Origin: Pyricularia pennisetigena
Taxonomy: Eukaryota > Ascomycota > Sordariomycetes > Magnaporthales > Pyriculariaceae
Reading direction: 5' to 3'
Assembly: GCF_004337985.1 (NCBI RefSeq)
Contig: NC_043740.1
Span: 2,641,616 to 2,705,615 of the forward strand
Length of the DNA stretch: 64,000 nt
Shown here piece by piece: positions 46,808 through 57,548 of this stretch. Position numbers and translations under genes: made by a program. The notes under the pieces are model-generated. The model was not told where the DNA came from and ran no database searches. It saw only the letters and a list, made by a program, of their open reading frames with translations. Position 1 is the first letter of the stretch. Every line of letters begins with the position of its first letter.

Positions 46808-47397
46808 GGTAGAGTTGGCCTGCTGGGGGTAGTATCTCGGTCTGATGGATTCCTGTGGTTCTTGTAAGTATTTATCAGCAGGAGTCAGGGAAGGGGAGGC
46901 GAGTATGATTCCAAAAAGATCTATTCCGTATACTTGCAACGACAACAAAGAACTCAACAGAGCTCTAGACCCAGCCCATTCAAGTGCCATGCCTGGAGAT
47001 GGGGCTCTGTGAATGGAGTGAGTGGGCATCTTGGTCCTTTTATACCTATTTTTCAAGTGTCAGACCAGGCGCAGGCAGATCAGTGACAAGGTGCGTGCAT
47101 ATATGCACCTTCAGGCACCATTTGCCACCTTCGTTTTTGTAAAACTATCCTGAAAAGCCGGGGTTACATGTTGGTATATCTTTTTTTTGGCTACATTGCG
47201 AACACCAAATCCGTATGCTGGTGGATCTGGCAGGTTATGGTAGCTAAGCGGCACAAGCCCCCTGGGACGGGAAGAGATCGCATATCTGGGGCCAGTGTAT
47301 CTCTACATAGCTGCTGATGATGTATGCTATCACTGCCAACTTTGGATCACCGAGAGAAAGCTAGTGAAACAGTGATACTTATTCCGTTGCTCCGGTG

Positions 47398-47441
<44 letters not shown>

Positions 47442-48685
47442 GAAATCGGGAAGGCATTCCCTGATGGTCGAGACGTAGGCAAACTTGCCATAACAGACTC
47501 TAAGTCGGACCAGAAGCGCATACTGGTCGAGCGAGCACAAAAAGAATTCCAAATCTCGTATCAAGTCATACTGTAAATGAGAGAAATGTAGAAATAGGGA
47601 CCAGTCCCTAGATAGAATTAGGTAAAAAGGTCCGCTTGGGTCGTGAGATTGACATGAAGAGCGTACCGGCATCGGAGTACACTACTATATTCGATCTCGC
47701 CTGGCACGAAGCCAGAGACACTGACCGCTCACTCTGCCATTAATCGAAGAACTTTTGAGGGATAGGACCATACGAAAACATCGCGGCCTTTGTGTCGACC
47801 TCTGTTTGTCTAGCGTTTGAAAGAATGGGGGGGGAAAAAAAAAAGAAAAGAAAAAAATTGCCAGCGGACTTGTGCGCCTGCATTGCTGCATGTGACCCGA
47901 GTTGTGTGAGATCGGTCCAGATTAGCTGCAGCTCGGCGATGTGGGAATGGACACTGCTGGCAGATAGCAATACGCCATGCGTTCAGATGTGTAATGGGAA
48001 ATGCTCAACGATTATTGTAAGTGATAGAAGCAAGAAATTTTACTTGAGTGATCATTCAACTGCACCTTTTCTTCTCCATGTAACAAAGGCCGATTTACTA
48101 CGGTCAGATAGGTAGAGTACCTAGCTTTGAGTGTCGAACCACGAGCAGCTTATGTCGGAAGCTTAGCCTAGACTAGTTTCAGCTGCAGGCAGAGCCGAGT
48201 TCAAGCAGGCGGTGGAGGAAGCTAGCAGTCCATGCCCCCCACTATCGAATTCGAGGGCAAGTGGGGGGCTGACACCAACTTGCATGCACTCACTGTCTGT
48301 ACCTACTATACCGCAGTCCTGCATCGTGGACTTCCCCATTCTTTCGAGGACCCAGGTTCCCCCGGCCTGTGAAGGCGAGTAGCTGCCGAGTTTAGCTTGA
48401 CACAAACCCGTCGTCATTCTTCACTCACTCGCTGACTTAGTAGTTAGATACCTCAGCTGCTTCGCCCCGGCTGACAACATACCTATTTCCCTCAATTCCT
48501 CGCTGACTTGGTTGATCCAGCTTGCCCCTCCCCTCGCCTCATTTATCTAGCCAATCTGCCCTTCTTCAGCCTTCCGCAATTGACATCATCATCCTTGCTT
48601 CTACTCTCAGTCACCCAAAACAGCAGCAAATCAACCAAAAAAAGAAGAAAAAGAGCGCAGACAAACAAAAAAGAAACAAAAAAAT
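46808..48685. promoter_or_regulatory. divergent promoter region, GT2 / F-box protein
   Basis: About 1.9 kb between opposite starts, with a 42-nt A run (47398-47439). The 46808-47029 part may be coding or leader of the glycosyltransferase. The last 100 bp before 48686 are A-rich leader. Confidence 0.45.
47398..47439. repeat. poly(A) tract, 42 nt
   Basis: Uninterrupted A run about 0.6 kb upstream of the glycosyltransferase start. Confidence 0.9.
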
Positions 48686-50616
48686 ATGGCGCTTTTTGTA
48701 GACCTTGGAGACGAAGAAACGGAGCCACCCCAGGATTTCCACGGCGGACAACCCGTCTGGAGGTCCGATCCAGACCAAGGCTGCCGGCCGCCCTCGTCAT
48801 CAAACCACCCAGCTGCCGTTGTCGGCGCAACACCGGTCGGCGACTCAATTAGAGGCGTGGATGACATGGATGCGGAGTCGACGTCGGAACGCGACACAAA
48901 TCCCAATCAGAACGCGACTACGAGGGCATTGGGGTGCTATCCGTATGCGGAATACCTCCCCTTTTCCTTTCCCCTATTGTTTGTTGTTGTTTTTTTTTCA
49001 GAGTGATTTTTGGATGATGCAAGTGCAATTCCGTTCTGTCCCATTCTCGTACCGTACCGTATATTGTACTGCTGTTGCCAACTTGCACCAGCTCATAGGA
49101 TAGGCACCTGCCTACCTGTCTGCACTACCTGCCTACCCGCAAAGTACTGGTGTATCATTTTTAGTGCCAGAACTGCCCATCAGCCTACACTTAAACATGT
49201 GTTCCCAAACGACTTTTCCCCTGAATGGAACCAATATTTCATGGTTTTCCAAGATTAACTGAACTTGTCTACACCCAGTATTATCGTGACGATCTCTCGG
49301 TTTCTCGATCTCAACTCGCTCGATAACCTCTCGCGAACCTGCCGCCAGGTCCACGCGGACCTGCTGCAGTACCGCAAAATCCTTATGATGTCGGCTCTAC
49401 GTTGCACCAATGAGGAAGTCCCCGTCGATCCCGAGGAGACACTGCGATACCGCGCGCGTGCCGGCAACTGGTATTACATGGAAGACGCTAGCCGCACTAG
49501 CTATGCCGGGAAAGCTGGTAGCTGTGCACGAGATCTCGTCTCCGAGTGCCGGCGATGCAGCACTGTAGTATGCCGGGTAAGCTCAGCGACAGCCATCTGC
49601 ATCTTATATGGATTGACATGGTTTGGCTCTCCCGAATGATGACTGGCCAAAATAGGGCTAACTTCGGCGTTTGTATTCGTCGGCCAGAATTGTGCCATCA
49701 AACCCCCGGCATCGATTGTGCTCCGCGACAGGCATCGGCGTCTCTGCACGGCTTGTACGAAGGCGCCCATCACCGAGCTTGTCAAGCCACCGCTACAGCC
49801 CACCACGCCTCTCACCTCAGAGATCATGCAGAACAAGATCTGTCATTGTGCTTCCGAGGGAGTATGGCTTTGCCAGCCTTGTGGCAGGAGTATACGCAAT
49901 TGTGATCAGGATTATAAGGCGTAAGTTTTGTGCCCGTCTTTTGTTGCTACCCTGACAATCACTTGCCTTCTCGCCAAGAGACTGACGCAAAGTCTCCGCA
50001 CAGTATATGGAAGTGGCGTGGTCAATATGGCGAACGGTTGGGCGGGCTTGGCACGGGTATTGGCGATGGCGATCGCGGGGTGCCGTGCGGTCGTGAAGGC
50101 GAGTGCCACGGCGCCAAGGATTGCGAGCACGAAACCGACTGTGACGCCGCAGACGCCGCGGCAGACAATTATTTCCTGCAGCAGCAGCAGCAGCAGCAGT
50201 CCCCACCAAATGGCAGCAGCCCTATTCTGCATCACAACAGCCATCTTACCTGGGCTTCCGGCAGCAGCACGCCCGGGACGCCGGAATCGCCGCGCAGTGG
50301 CGGCAGTAAGAGTCCAGGATATGCACGCCACGAAGTTGAGGGTATTGGTGGCCGCGTGAAAACTGTCCTTGTGCGCATGGTAAAAGTGGGCGCGGGCGTA
50401 CCCGAGTGGGAAGACGAGCTGGCGCGTGGACAGGTTTTGGGACGTGAGGTCTCGGGCACCGTCAGAAGCTGGTGTGGATGGTGTCACCGGGTTATTCCAG
50501 GGCACAAGGATGTGGAGCGAGATCTGCAAAAGCAGTCGGGTTCAATACAGCCCGGTCTGCAGGAGAAGGCGTGGCAGCCGTCCTATTCGTCTTCATTACC
50601 ACTTAGGAGTAGATAG
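48686..50616 (+). CDS. F-box protein with cysteine-rich C-terminal half
   Basis: Exons 48686-48942, 49279-49576, 49688-49920 and 50004-50616 give 466 aa with matching phases. Residues 1-85 are acidic and polar. At ~86-130 a degenerate F-box (ISRFLDLNSLDNLSRTCRQV) suggests a Skp1-Cullin adaptor. Next come many Cys pairs: SECRRCSTVVCRNC, RRLCTACTKAP, NKICHCASEGVWLCQPCGRS and a second cluster GVPCGREGECHGAKDCE. These look like metal-binding knuckles. Then comes a Q7 tract and a Ser/Pro-rich region, and a C-terminal RSWCGWCHRVIPG pair of cysteines. I know of fungal proteins pairing F-box and such cysteines but no assigned role. The first intron is 336 nt and contains CCTGCCTACC repeats. Ubiquitin-ligase substrate recognition is inference. 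Confidence 0.75.
50179..50199 (+). repeat. (CAG)7 in coding sequence
   Basis: Seven pure CAG codons encode polyglutamine in the F-box protein. This is a candidate length-polymorphic site. Confidence 0.9.
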
Positions 50617-51181
50617 GTGCTTGGATACATGGATTTGGCGTGATGCATATTCTTTTTGGAGTAAGTTATCTAAGATGGCAAATAGAATACTTGGCTGAAT
50701 AATCTTAAAAGCTGTTTTAACGTTGCAAGTCATCTAAGCTGACTGGTCTAGTTCGTGTTTTGATGCTAAAAAAAAAGGTACCTGTGACAAACTCCATACA
50801 TCCACGAAGGAGCAATACGTTGCCATTTCCGGTACACTTCAGCGTCGAAGCGGATCGATTGGGCCCCTTTTTTCCAAATTAGCATTCTGTCATGATTATA
50901 TTCAACTGTTATAAAACTATTACAGAGTGTATATGTTTGGCATACATTATCATAACCGCTGGAATTTTCCCAGCTATGCATAAACCTAAGGGGTGCTGGT
51001 GATGATGAACCCCCCAAGCGGACCGACTGGAATAGAAGATAAAGAGGGAGTTCTGAGATGTTTCTTTGGGGGTAACAAACAGTGGCATCTAACGAATGCT
51101 TTGATTCAATAACAAACAAGTTTCATTCTGTTTTCTCTCTGCTGGACAAAATTGTAAACGAGAAACCAAAAACACCATTGT
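50617..51181. other. convergent 3' region
   Basis: About 565 bp between the ends of the F-box gene (+) and glutamine synthetase (-). No gene was seen. Confidence 0.5.
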
Positions 51182-53380
51182 TTAGTTCACTGCACCAAAG
51201 CAGGTCTCCATAATAATGCCGGTGATCTACCAAAAAAGAAGAGTTGAAAAGAACGTCAGTCATATGCTTTCAATACCAAGTAGTCTGAAGAGCCCGGGGA
51301 ACAATGGGCCTTGAGAAGAAAAAAGAAAAAAAAAAACTCACCTGATAAGGATCCGCATTACTGGCGGGCCTACGGTCTTCAAAGTAGCCATAGCCCTTTG
51401 CGGCACACTCCCTGGGGATACGGACGCTGGCGCCGCGGTTGGCGATGCCGTAAGAGAACTCCTCGATGCTGCCAGTTTCGTGGGAGCCCGTCAGGCGCTT
51501 CTCGTTGCCCTCGCCGTAGACGGCGATGTGCTCCTTATGCCTGCCTTCGAGCTTCTTGATGGCGGCCTCGATGTGCTTCATGCCGCCGTCGACGCGCATC
51601 TCCTTGGTCGAGAAGTTGCTGTGCAGCCCGGCGCCGTTCCAGTCACCCGGGATGGGCTTGGGGTCGAACGAGACCTTGGCTCCGAATTCTTCGGCGACGC
51701 GGTGCAGGAGGAAGCGCGCTATTGAAAGGTGGTCACCCACTGTGGGGGAGGAAAAAAAACAAAGGGGTTAGTTATCAGTTCAAATGTCCAATATAAAGGT
51801 GTTTGCCAAAAGAAAAAGAAAAAAGAGAGAGAGAGAAAGAAGAGAGGATATGATAACGTATCCCCGGGGCAGCAAAACAAAACAGGACTCGACAGCAAAA
51901 CTTACTCTCAATTCCCACACACGGGCCGACCTGGAACTCCCACTGGGCGGGCATGACCTCGGCATTCGTCCCGGAAATCTTGACGCCCGCGTACAAGCAC
52001 GCCTTGTAATGCGCCTCGACGATATCCCTCTGCACGACCTTGCCGGCACCGACACCGCAGTAATACGGTCCCTGGGGAGCTGGGAACCCGTTCTTCGGCC
52101 AGCCAAACGGCCTGTCCTCGAGGCTGAGGAGGGTGTATTCCTGCTCGAGCCCGAACCAGGGCTCGTGCTCGGCGTGAGCCTCCATGAGCTTGGCGGCGTC
52201 ATGGCGGTGGTTGAACTTGTTTGGCGTGCCGTCCGAGTCCCAGCACTCGGCAAGGACGATGATGTTGGGCTCGCCGCGGAACGGATCCGGGTAGACGGCG
52301 ACGGGCTTGAGGAAGACGTCCGAGTTGTCGCCCATCGCCTGGCCCGTCGACGAGCCGTCAAAGTTCCATGTCGGCAGGTCCTTGGGTTCGTATTTTTGCT
52401 CCTTGAGGGTCTGGTGGTGGGAAAAAAAAGTGGGCAGGTCATAGTGTCAGCCGGGGATCCAAGTCCGATATTGTCGCCCCAAAGAGGCAGGTGACGGCAT
52501 AATTCAGGGTCTTTCAGCCAAGAACTGTCATGACTCTTTGAGCGACTACCCGGCTCCCGGTCAGAACGCTTTCACAGACTTGGCTGTGAGGAGATAAACA
52601 AGACACCAAGACCTTGCCTTGATCTAGATTGTTCATGCATGACAGTGCTGAAATTTTCTCGGGTGTGTCAGGGTCTGGGCGATGGATGAGCCCAAGGGTG
52701 ACAACGTGCTCCCATCACCCGGTTCACCATCGAGACAAACTTGATGTGGGTTGCCATCTCGGCATGTAAGACCAGGGGATGACGGCGTTGAGTGGAGAAG
52801 GTTAGGTAATGGGAATGCCGGGATGTTCAACTCGGCTTCCAGCGGCAGTACTCGGATCTGACTGTCAAAACCTCTGCCGCAAAGCTGCCGCCTGACATAC
52901 CAAAGGTAGGAGAGAGGAACATAATACGAGATAAGTAGCATTTTGCTCTATCTCCAGATCAGCCCTTCTCTGAAGACTGGCACAGACGAAATTTCTGAAG
53001 GACAAGGCCGAGGCGCGGAATATTTATCGCCTCACACCCCACATCTTGTGGAATTGTTCTCGAAATGGATACACGGGCAGGGCGTGTGTGTGGATTTAAT
53101 GTAGGAACCGGGTCCTGGGTGATATTTTTAAAAGGAAATCAAGGGGAACAAGAACTTGACTCACCCTTGACTTTGAGCGGACGCCACCTTCACTGTCAAT
53201 CCAGACGTACTCTGCCATGATTGAGCCCTTCTGGTCCAGTGACATGTATTTTGCCAACTAGATGTTTTTGGCACCATGTTAACATCTGTACGCCGGAGCT
53301 GAGATCTTCTGGGAGGGTACATGGGTGTTGTCGACGTGCTAGCTTACATTTTGGACATAAGATACCGATTGTGTCGCCAT
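51182..53380 (-). CDS. GLN1: glutamine synthetase
   Basis: Cytosolic enzyme joining ammonium to glutamate with ATP, the entry of nitrogen into glutamine. Minus-strand exons 53380-53348, 53257-53165, 52410-51906, 51739-51342 and 51226-51182 give 357 aa, the usual size of the eukaryotic type. The N-terminus reads [20 protein letters not shown] then [20 protein letters not shown]. Catalytic motifs include [47 protein letters not shown] and the [12 protein letters not shown]...RIPRE block. It ends [15 protein letters not shown] shorter reading from the in-frame ATG before AEYV is possible, but the upstream exon restores the family N-terminus. Intron 2 is long (754 nt). Nitrogen-dependent GATA-factor control is expected for this enzyme in fungi. 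Confidence 0.95.
52411..53164 (-). other. 754-nt intron of glutamine synthetase
   Basis: It begins GTGAGT and ends CCACCAG, phase 0 at both ends. It includes two AGATAA motifs (52592-52597 and 52929-52934), which match the core bound by AreA/NIT2 GATA factors. The motif is short, so chance occurrence is likely. No conserved coding segment was seen inside. Confidence 0.6.
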
Positions 53381-53529
53381 TTTTGCGATAATGGTCTGGA
53401 ATATCCGAGATATAATGAAGCTGTAATATGAGGTGAGAAGAGGGGCGTATAATTTGAGGGTATTTGGACAAGTCTAACAAGCCAGGTGCTTTGTATAACA
53501 AAACTGAAATCGATTTGCAGATTTTCAAT

Positions 53530-53535
53530 AGATAA
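53530..53535 (+). promoter_or_regulatory. candidate GATA-factor site, glutamine synthetase upstream
   Basis: AGATAA about 150 bp upstream of the predicted start codon. A second copy in opposite orientation (TTATCT) lies at 54093-54098. They match WGATAR bound by nitrogen regulators AreA/NIT2; function is inference. Confidence 0.3.
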
Positions 53536-54241
53536 GAAGAGTAAAAGTAATCTCATAGTAGTGGGAAGGGAACCCAGGGATTTATATGTGCGGCGAATAT
53601 TGTCACTCACACGACCCTTTTAAAGACCCTGTCATGAATCCCCACGCCAAGAACTAAGACAGGAAGAAGACATGCAGAACCAGCAAAGTCCAAACCTGCA
53701 CTATGCAAACCCACATTCAGGCCGGGTCTCAAAGCAACAGTGTTGCCATGCTTTGCCATGCAAAGCCCGATTTGTGGCTGAGTTGACTGCGATATTCAAA
53801 TGCTCCAACCCGAGTGGCCAAACGGTTATTACCAAACTGTGGATATTCAATGGGTAGACAGTACAGGTTTCTGGCCCTTTTCACCAACCCAAGAGTCAGG
53901 TCAGAATAAGGACGGCGTCGACAAACAATCTGATGTCACCTTTTTTCCCGGACGGATGGCTCCCACTTCATTAGGAACTTTGCCAGTCGCCTTGACACCT
54001 TGCGCCTAGGAGTTCCGGCTTGGCACTCTGTCACGAGCGGCCATGGCATCCGATAACAATGGACTGATTTCAACTTTGCCGAAGCGGCTTCCTTATCTTT
54101 TTGGACCCATTGTGGTTCGTGACGTGAAGTGCAACTGGAAATGCATCACTCCGACTTTGCGCGGCTGTTGGGCGACTTGTAGAGTTATCCGTTTTGTTTC
54201 TCTAGTACAGTGTAAGGCATAGCTCTAAGGAATGCGGGCAT

Positions 54242-54246
<5 letters not shown>

Positions 54247-54273
<27 letters not shown>
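54247..54273. repeat. poly(A) tract, 27 nt
   Basis: Homopolymer in the far upstream region of glutamine synthetase. Confidence 0.9.
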
Positions 54274-54274
<1 letters not shown>

Positions 54275-55071
54275 CGACATTCAAAGGTTATGACGCTCAG
54301 ACGCAGGGATCAGCCTAATCTGGTGGGGAAACGTTCCTCCCATTGGTTGAGGCCAACAGCTTGTGTCCATTTTGGGCTTCTGTATGACGTTACTTGGACA
54401 AATCGTTTTCCTCGGCAATACGTCCATTCCATTCAACAACGACAAACGAGTCGCCAACGCAAAGCAAAGATTAGGCTGGGCTGACACTGGACCCGGGACC
54501 AGACCTCCTCAGCAGCAGATTATTGTCTAGATAAGCATCGTCTCTTCAAATCAATGTACGCCATCGTGTTGCCCGGGACCTATACAAATTCATCAGGGCC
54601 TGATGCTATTTGTGGGGGTCGCGACACCCTCTATGGGCAAATGCCACCCTCCTTTGACACTTCTGTTTGCCGTGTCATATTCCCCGTCCATTCCCACTAC
54701 TTCAGGGTCCGTAGTGTCCACTTAAGATATCGCCGCCCCTGAGTATGAGGTAACAGATACGAAACCCTTTGACATAAGTAGACATTGCCTTGGTCGTCAA
54801 ATAAAAGCCCAAGTGTTGCCAGTCTTTCTTTATCGTGACCTTCTGACTGGCTGTATGTGAAGCTAAAGAACTATTCCCACGGTGGGACAGACTGTGGCAC
54901 CAGTACTCAGATCAGAGGGTAGCGAAGCTATCATAGCCTTGGTTGAATTGAAGCAAAACATTCCAAATCTGCATCTGAAATTCCAGCCAAAGCTCTTCGA
55001 GCAAATTTCGATGGCTCATTTGGCCTACATCGTTAGAAAATAGGTCAGAACTGCCCAGAACCGCAAAGCAA

Positions 55072-57548
55072 TCACTCGGTCTGCAAAGACTTGAACAATG
55101 GCGGAGATTTCGGACAGACAATCAGATCTATCTCGTCACTAAATTCTTCAATGGGATCACCGTCGTGGTTCGGAAGCTGACGGATGTTGGTTCTCCTGTG
55201 GCTCTCCTTCCGCAGTTTGTCACCTCGGGATCTTCCCTTCCGACCGCGCCCAGTAGCAACAATACCCGATTTGGATGTCATAGACACTGGCCGAGTCGCA
55301 TGTTTACCGACAAACAATTTCGGAGCTGCAAACCTGAACGCAGAACTGTGACCATCGGAAGAACTTGACTGCGCTGGCTCGGCGACAACAGAGCTAATGT
55401 TATAGACCGAAGCTGGTCCACGAATCATTGACTCTTGTGCAGCGTGCGTGGTTGAGGCCGCAGCATTACCTCTGATGCTAGCATCACGGATCACCTCGAG
55501 CTCCTTGTGGTCGAAAGTACCTTGTGCCGAATGGCTTTCGCTGGCCAAACAATCCAGCTTGTTAGAGAACGACGGTCCATCATGCTTCCACTCATGGTTT
55601 TCAGGGCCACTATCCGAGCTATCTGCGGAGATCGATCTGCTGACTTGTATGCTGGTTGAGGGCTGGCATTCCCTGCTTTCATATGCGCTATCAAGAGGTA
55701 GTGGACCAGACGCCACAGATGAGTATATTGAGCCATCCGTTGCTACATGGCTCGCTGCAGCTCTGACGGTGGATGCAGCTGTTCCCAGAGTGTTCCTGAA
55801 GATCAATCCTTCATGCGAATCTTCTGCGGAGGGAGCTTTCTTTAACCTAGAGCATTGCATGACTTGTACTGCGTCAAGCCGGGCATCATGTAGAGCTTGC
55901 TGATTGAAGCTGGTATCACTATCCTCTGAAGACAGAAAAGACTTGATCCAAGCATCGTATTCACTCTTGCGATCGTTTACAAGGGACCTTTGTGGGTCAA
56001 TAGCAGGCCCCAAAGCCAGATCCGGAACTGTTTCTCGATATTCGAGTAAAGCAGATGGTTGTTGCTCTTCTCTCGAGACAGATGCGGAGATTGGTCGAAG
56101 CACCGGCTTTGGGCCAATGCGCACGGCAATCGACGGTTCATTTTTTTCCGGGGCCCCGGTTGGCTGGGCCTCCGAGGAGCGTCTTGTTTCCAATTTCGAG
56201 GGCCCAGTTGAGAGTGCAGCCGTTGCTTGGGATGCCAAATCTGGAGCGTTTCCCTCCTCAGTTCGCAAAGTGCGATGCTGATAAACTTGAGATGTCACAA
56301 GATCCTGAAATTCACCTTCACAAACTCTGGCTTCCATGGGAGGTTGTCCCGATGAAGTTGGCTTGAAACCGTCTGCGCTTACACCTGGACTCACATTCAA
56401 TCCTGCGAGTTTGTGTGATTGTAACGCATCAATAGACAGTCCGCTGTCAGACGGACACATTAATTGCACCCATTTATTGTTTTCCTCCTGCAGCTCAGGA
56501 AGAACCACTGGCCTAGCCCGGCCGATCTGGGCTATTAGACTGTCGTCAGCGTCTGAGTTTGGAGAGCAACTCCTTAGAAGTGGATCCAAAATGATATTGT
56601 GCATTCGGCATGGAACAGGCTGCAGAATCCTCGAAGACGGTGATGAGGAGTCCGCCCCCCGTTTCACCCCACGACGGAGATACGTCTTGCCACCGTAGAG
56701 GGTGGTGGATGTCGAGTGTTCGCTGCTAGATCTCGCATGGCGGCCACGAATGGAGCGGGACTCGAGCGCTGTGAACATCGCATAAGCAGGAAACCTGTCA
56801 ACAGGGGGCTTGGCAACGTACGAGAAGAAGACCCAAAGTAGCCCTTGTTGGTTAGATGCCTGCTGCTATGGTGAGTAGATGATGTTGCGTCACGTTTTTC
56901 AGATATTGGCCGGACTGTCACAGAGCTGCCACCAATCCGCATATCTTGGCTGCCGACCCTGATGCGGATGGAATCCGGTTTTGATGGAGTCCTGCAAGAA
57001 AGACGTTTGCCCTTGATCAGTGCATCGTATCGTTCGCCCAAGATATGGCGTATTGGCACCCGGGGCCGCGGGCGGTGATACTCTTTTCTGGATTGAGCGA
57101 TTGAATAGACATTCTGCTCGCGTTGACTAGGCTGAGGTTGCGCCCATTTCTGCACTTCCACACCCGTCCAATCCCTTTTGTTCAACAGCCTCAATCGCTT
57201 TGCTGCAGATCCCTGAACATGCATTGGTGATAGGTCAAATGATGTTAGGTTAAGATGTTCAGCTTCTGTAGTGACCCCAGGAGGATCCCGGAATTGCCTT
57301 TGTGAGGACCTGGGGCGTTTTTGACCTCGGTCGGCCTCAGTCAAGACAGGCGGCTCAGGCCTTTGACCATACCGGCTAAGGTGTTGTGCAGGCGATCTGA
57401 CCTCATCGCGGAGAGATCTTGGCGAGTCTTTGTGATTGTTAAAGTATCCGGACCTCACCTTGGCAAAATGTTGCTTCTGTCGCTGGAGCAGCTCCTTGCC
57501 ACGGCCACCTCGGGAATGCCGAGCTAGATTGCCCTCCGTCCAGTTCAT
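55072..57548 (-). CDS. conserved fungal protein of unknown function (MNWTEG-type)
   Basis: Two exons (57548-56822 and 56768-55072) joined by a 53-nt intron with GTACGT donor give 807 aa. I cannot assign a function. The start MNWTEGNLARHSRGG, followed by KQKQHFAKVRSG-like RQKQHFAKVRSG, resembles an N-terminal motif that I recall in many Pezizomycotina proteins. A second conserved-looking block is AKRLRLLNKRDWTGVEVQKW (~125-145). The rest is polar, Ser/Arg-rich and largely disordered, with basic stretches (GRGRKGRSRGDKLRKESHRR) that could be nuclear signals, and no membrane segment or catalytic motif. The C-terminus EEFSDEIDLIVCPKSPPLFK may be a short linear motif. A nuclear or chromatin/DNA-associated role would be inference. 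Confidence 0.7.

Larger units (their letters stand above)
53381..55071. other. 1.7-kb region upstream of glutamine synthetase
   Basis: It holds the promoter of GLN1 (-) and the 3' end of the next minus-strand gene. A 27-nt A run lies at 54247-54273. No coding frame was recognised. Confidence 0.5.
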
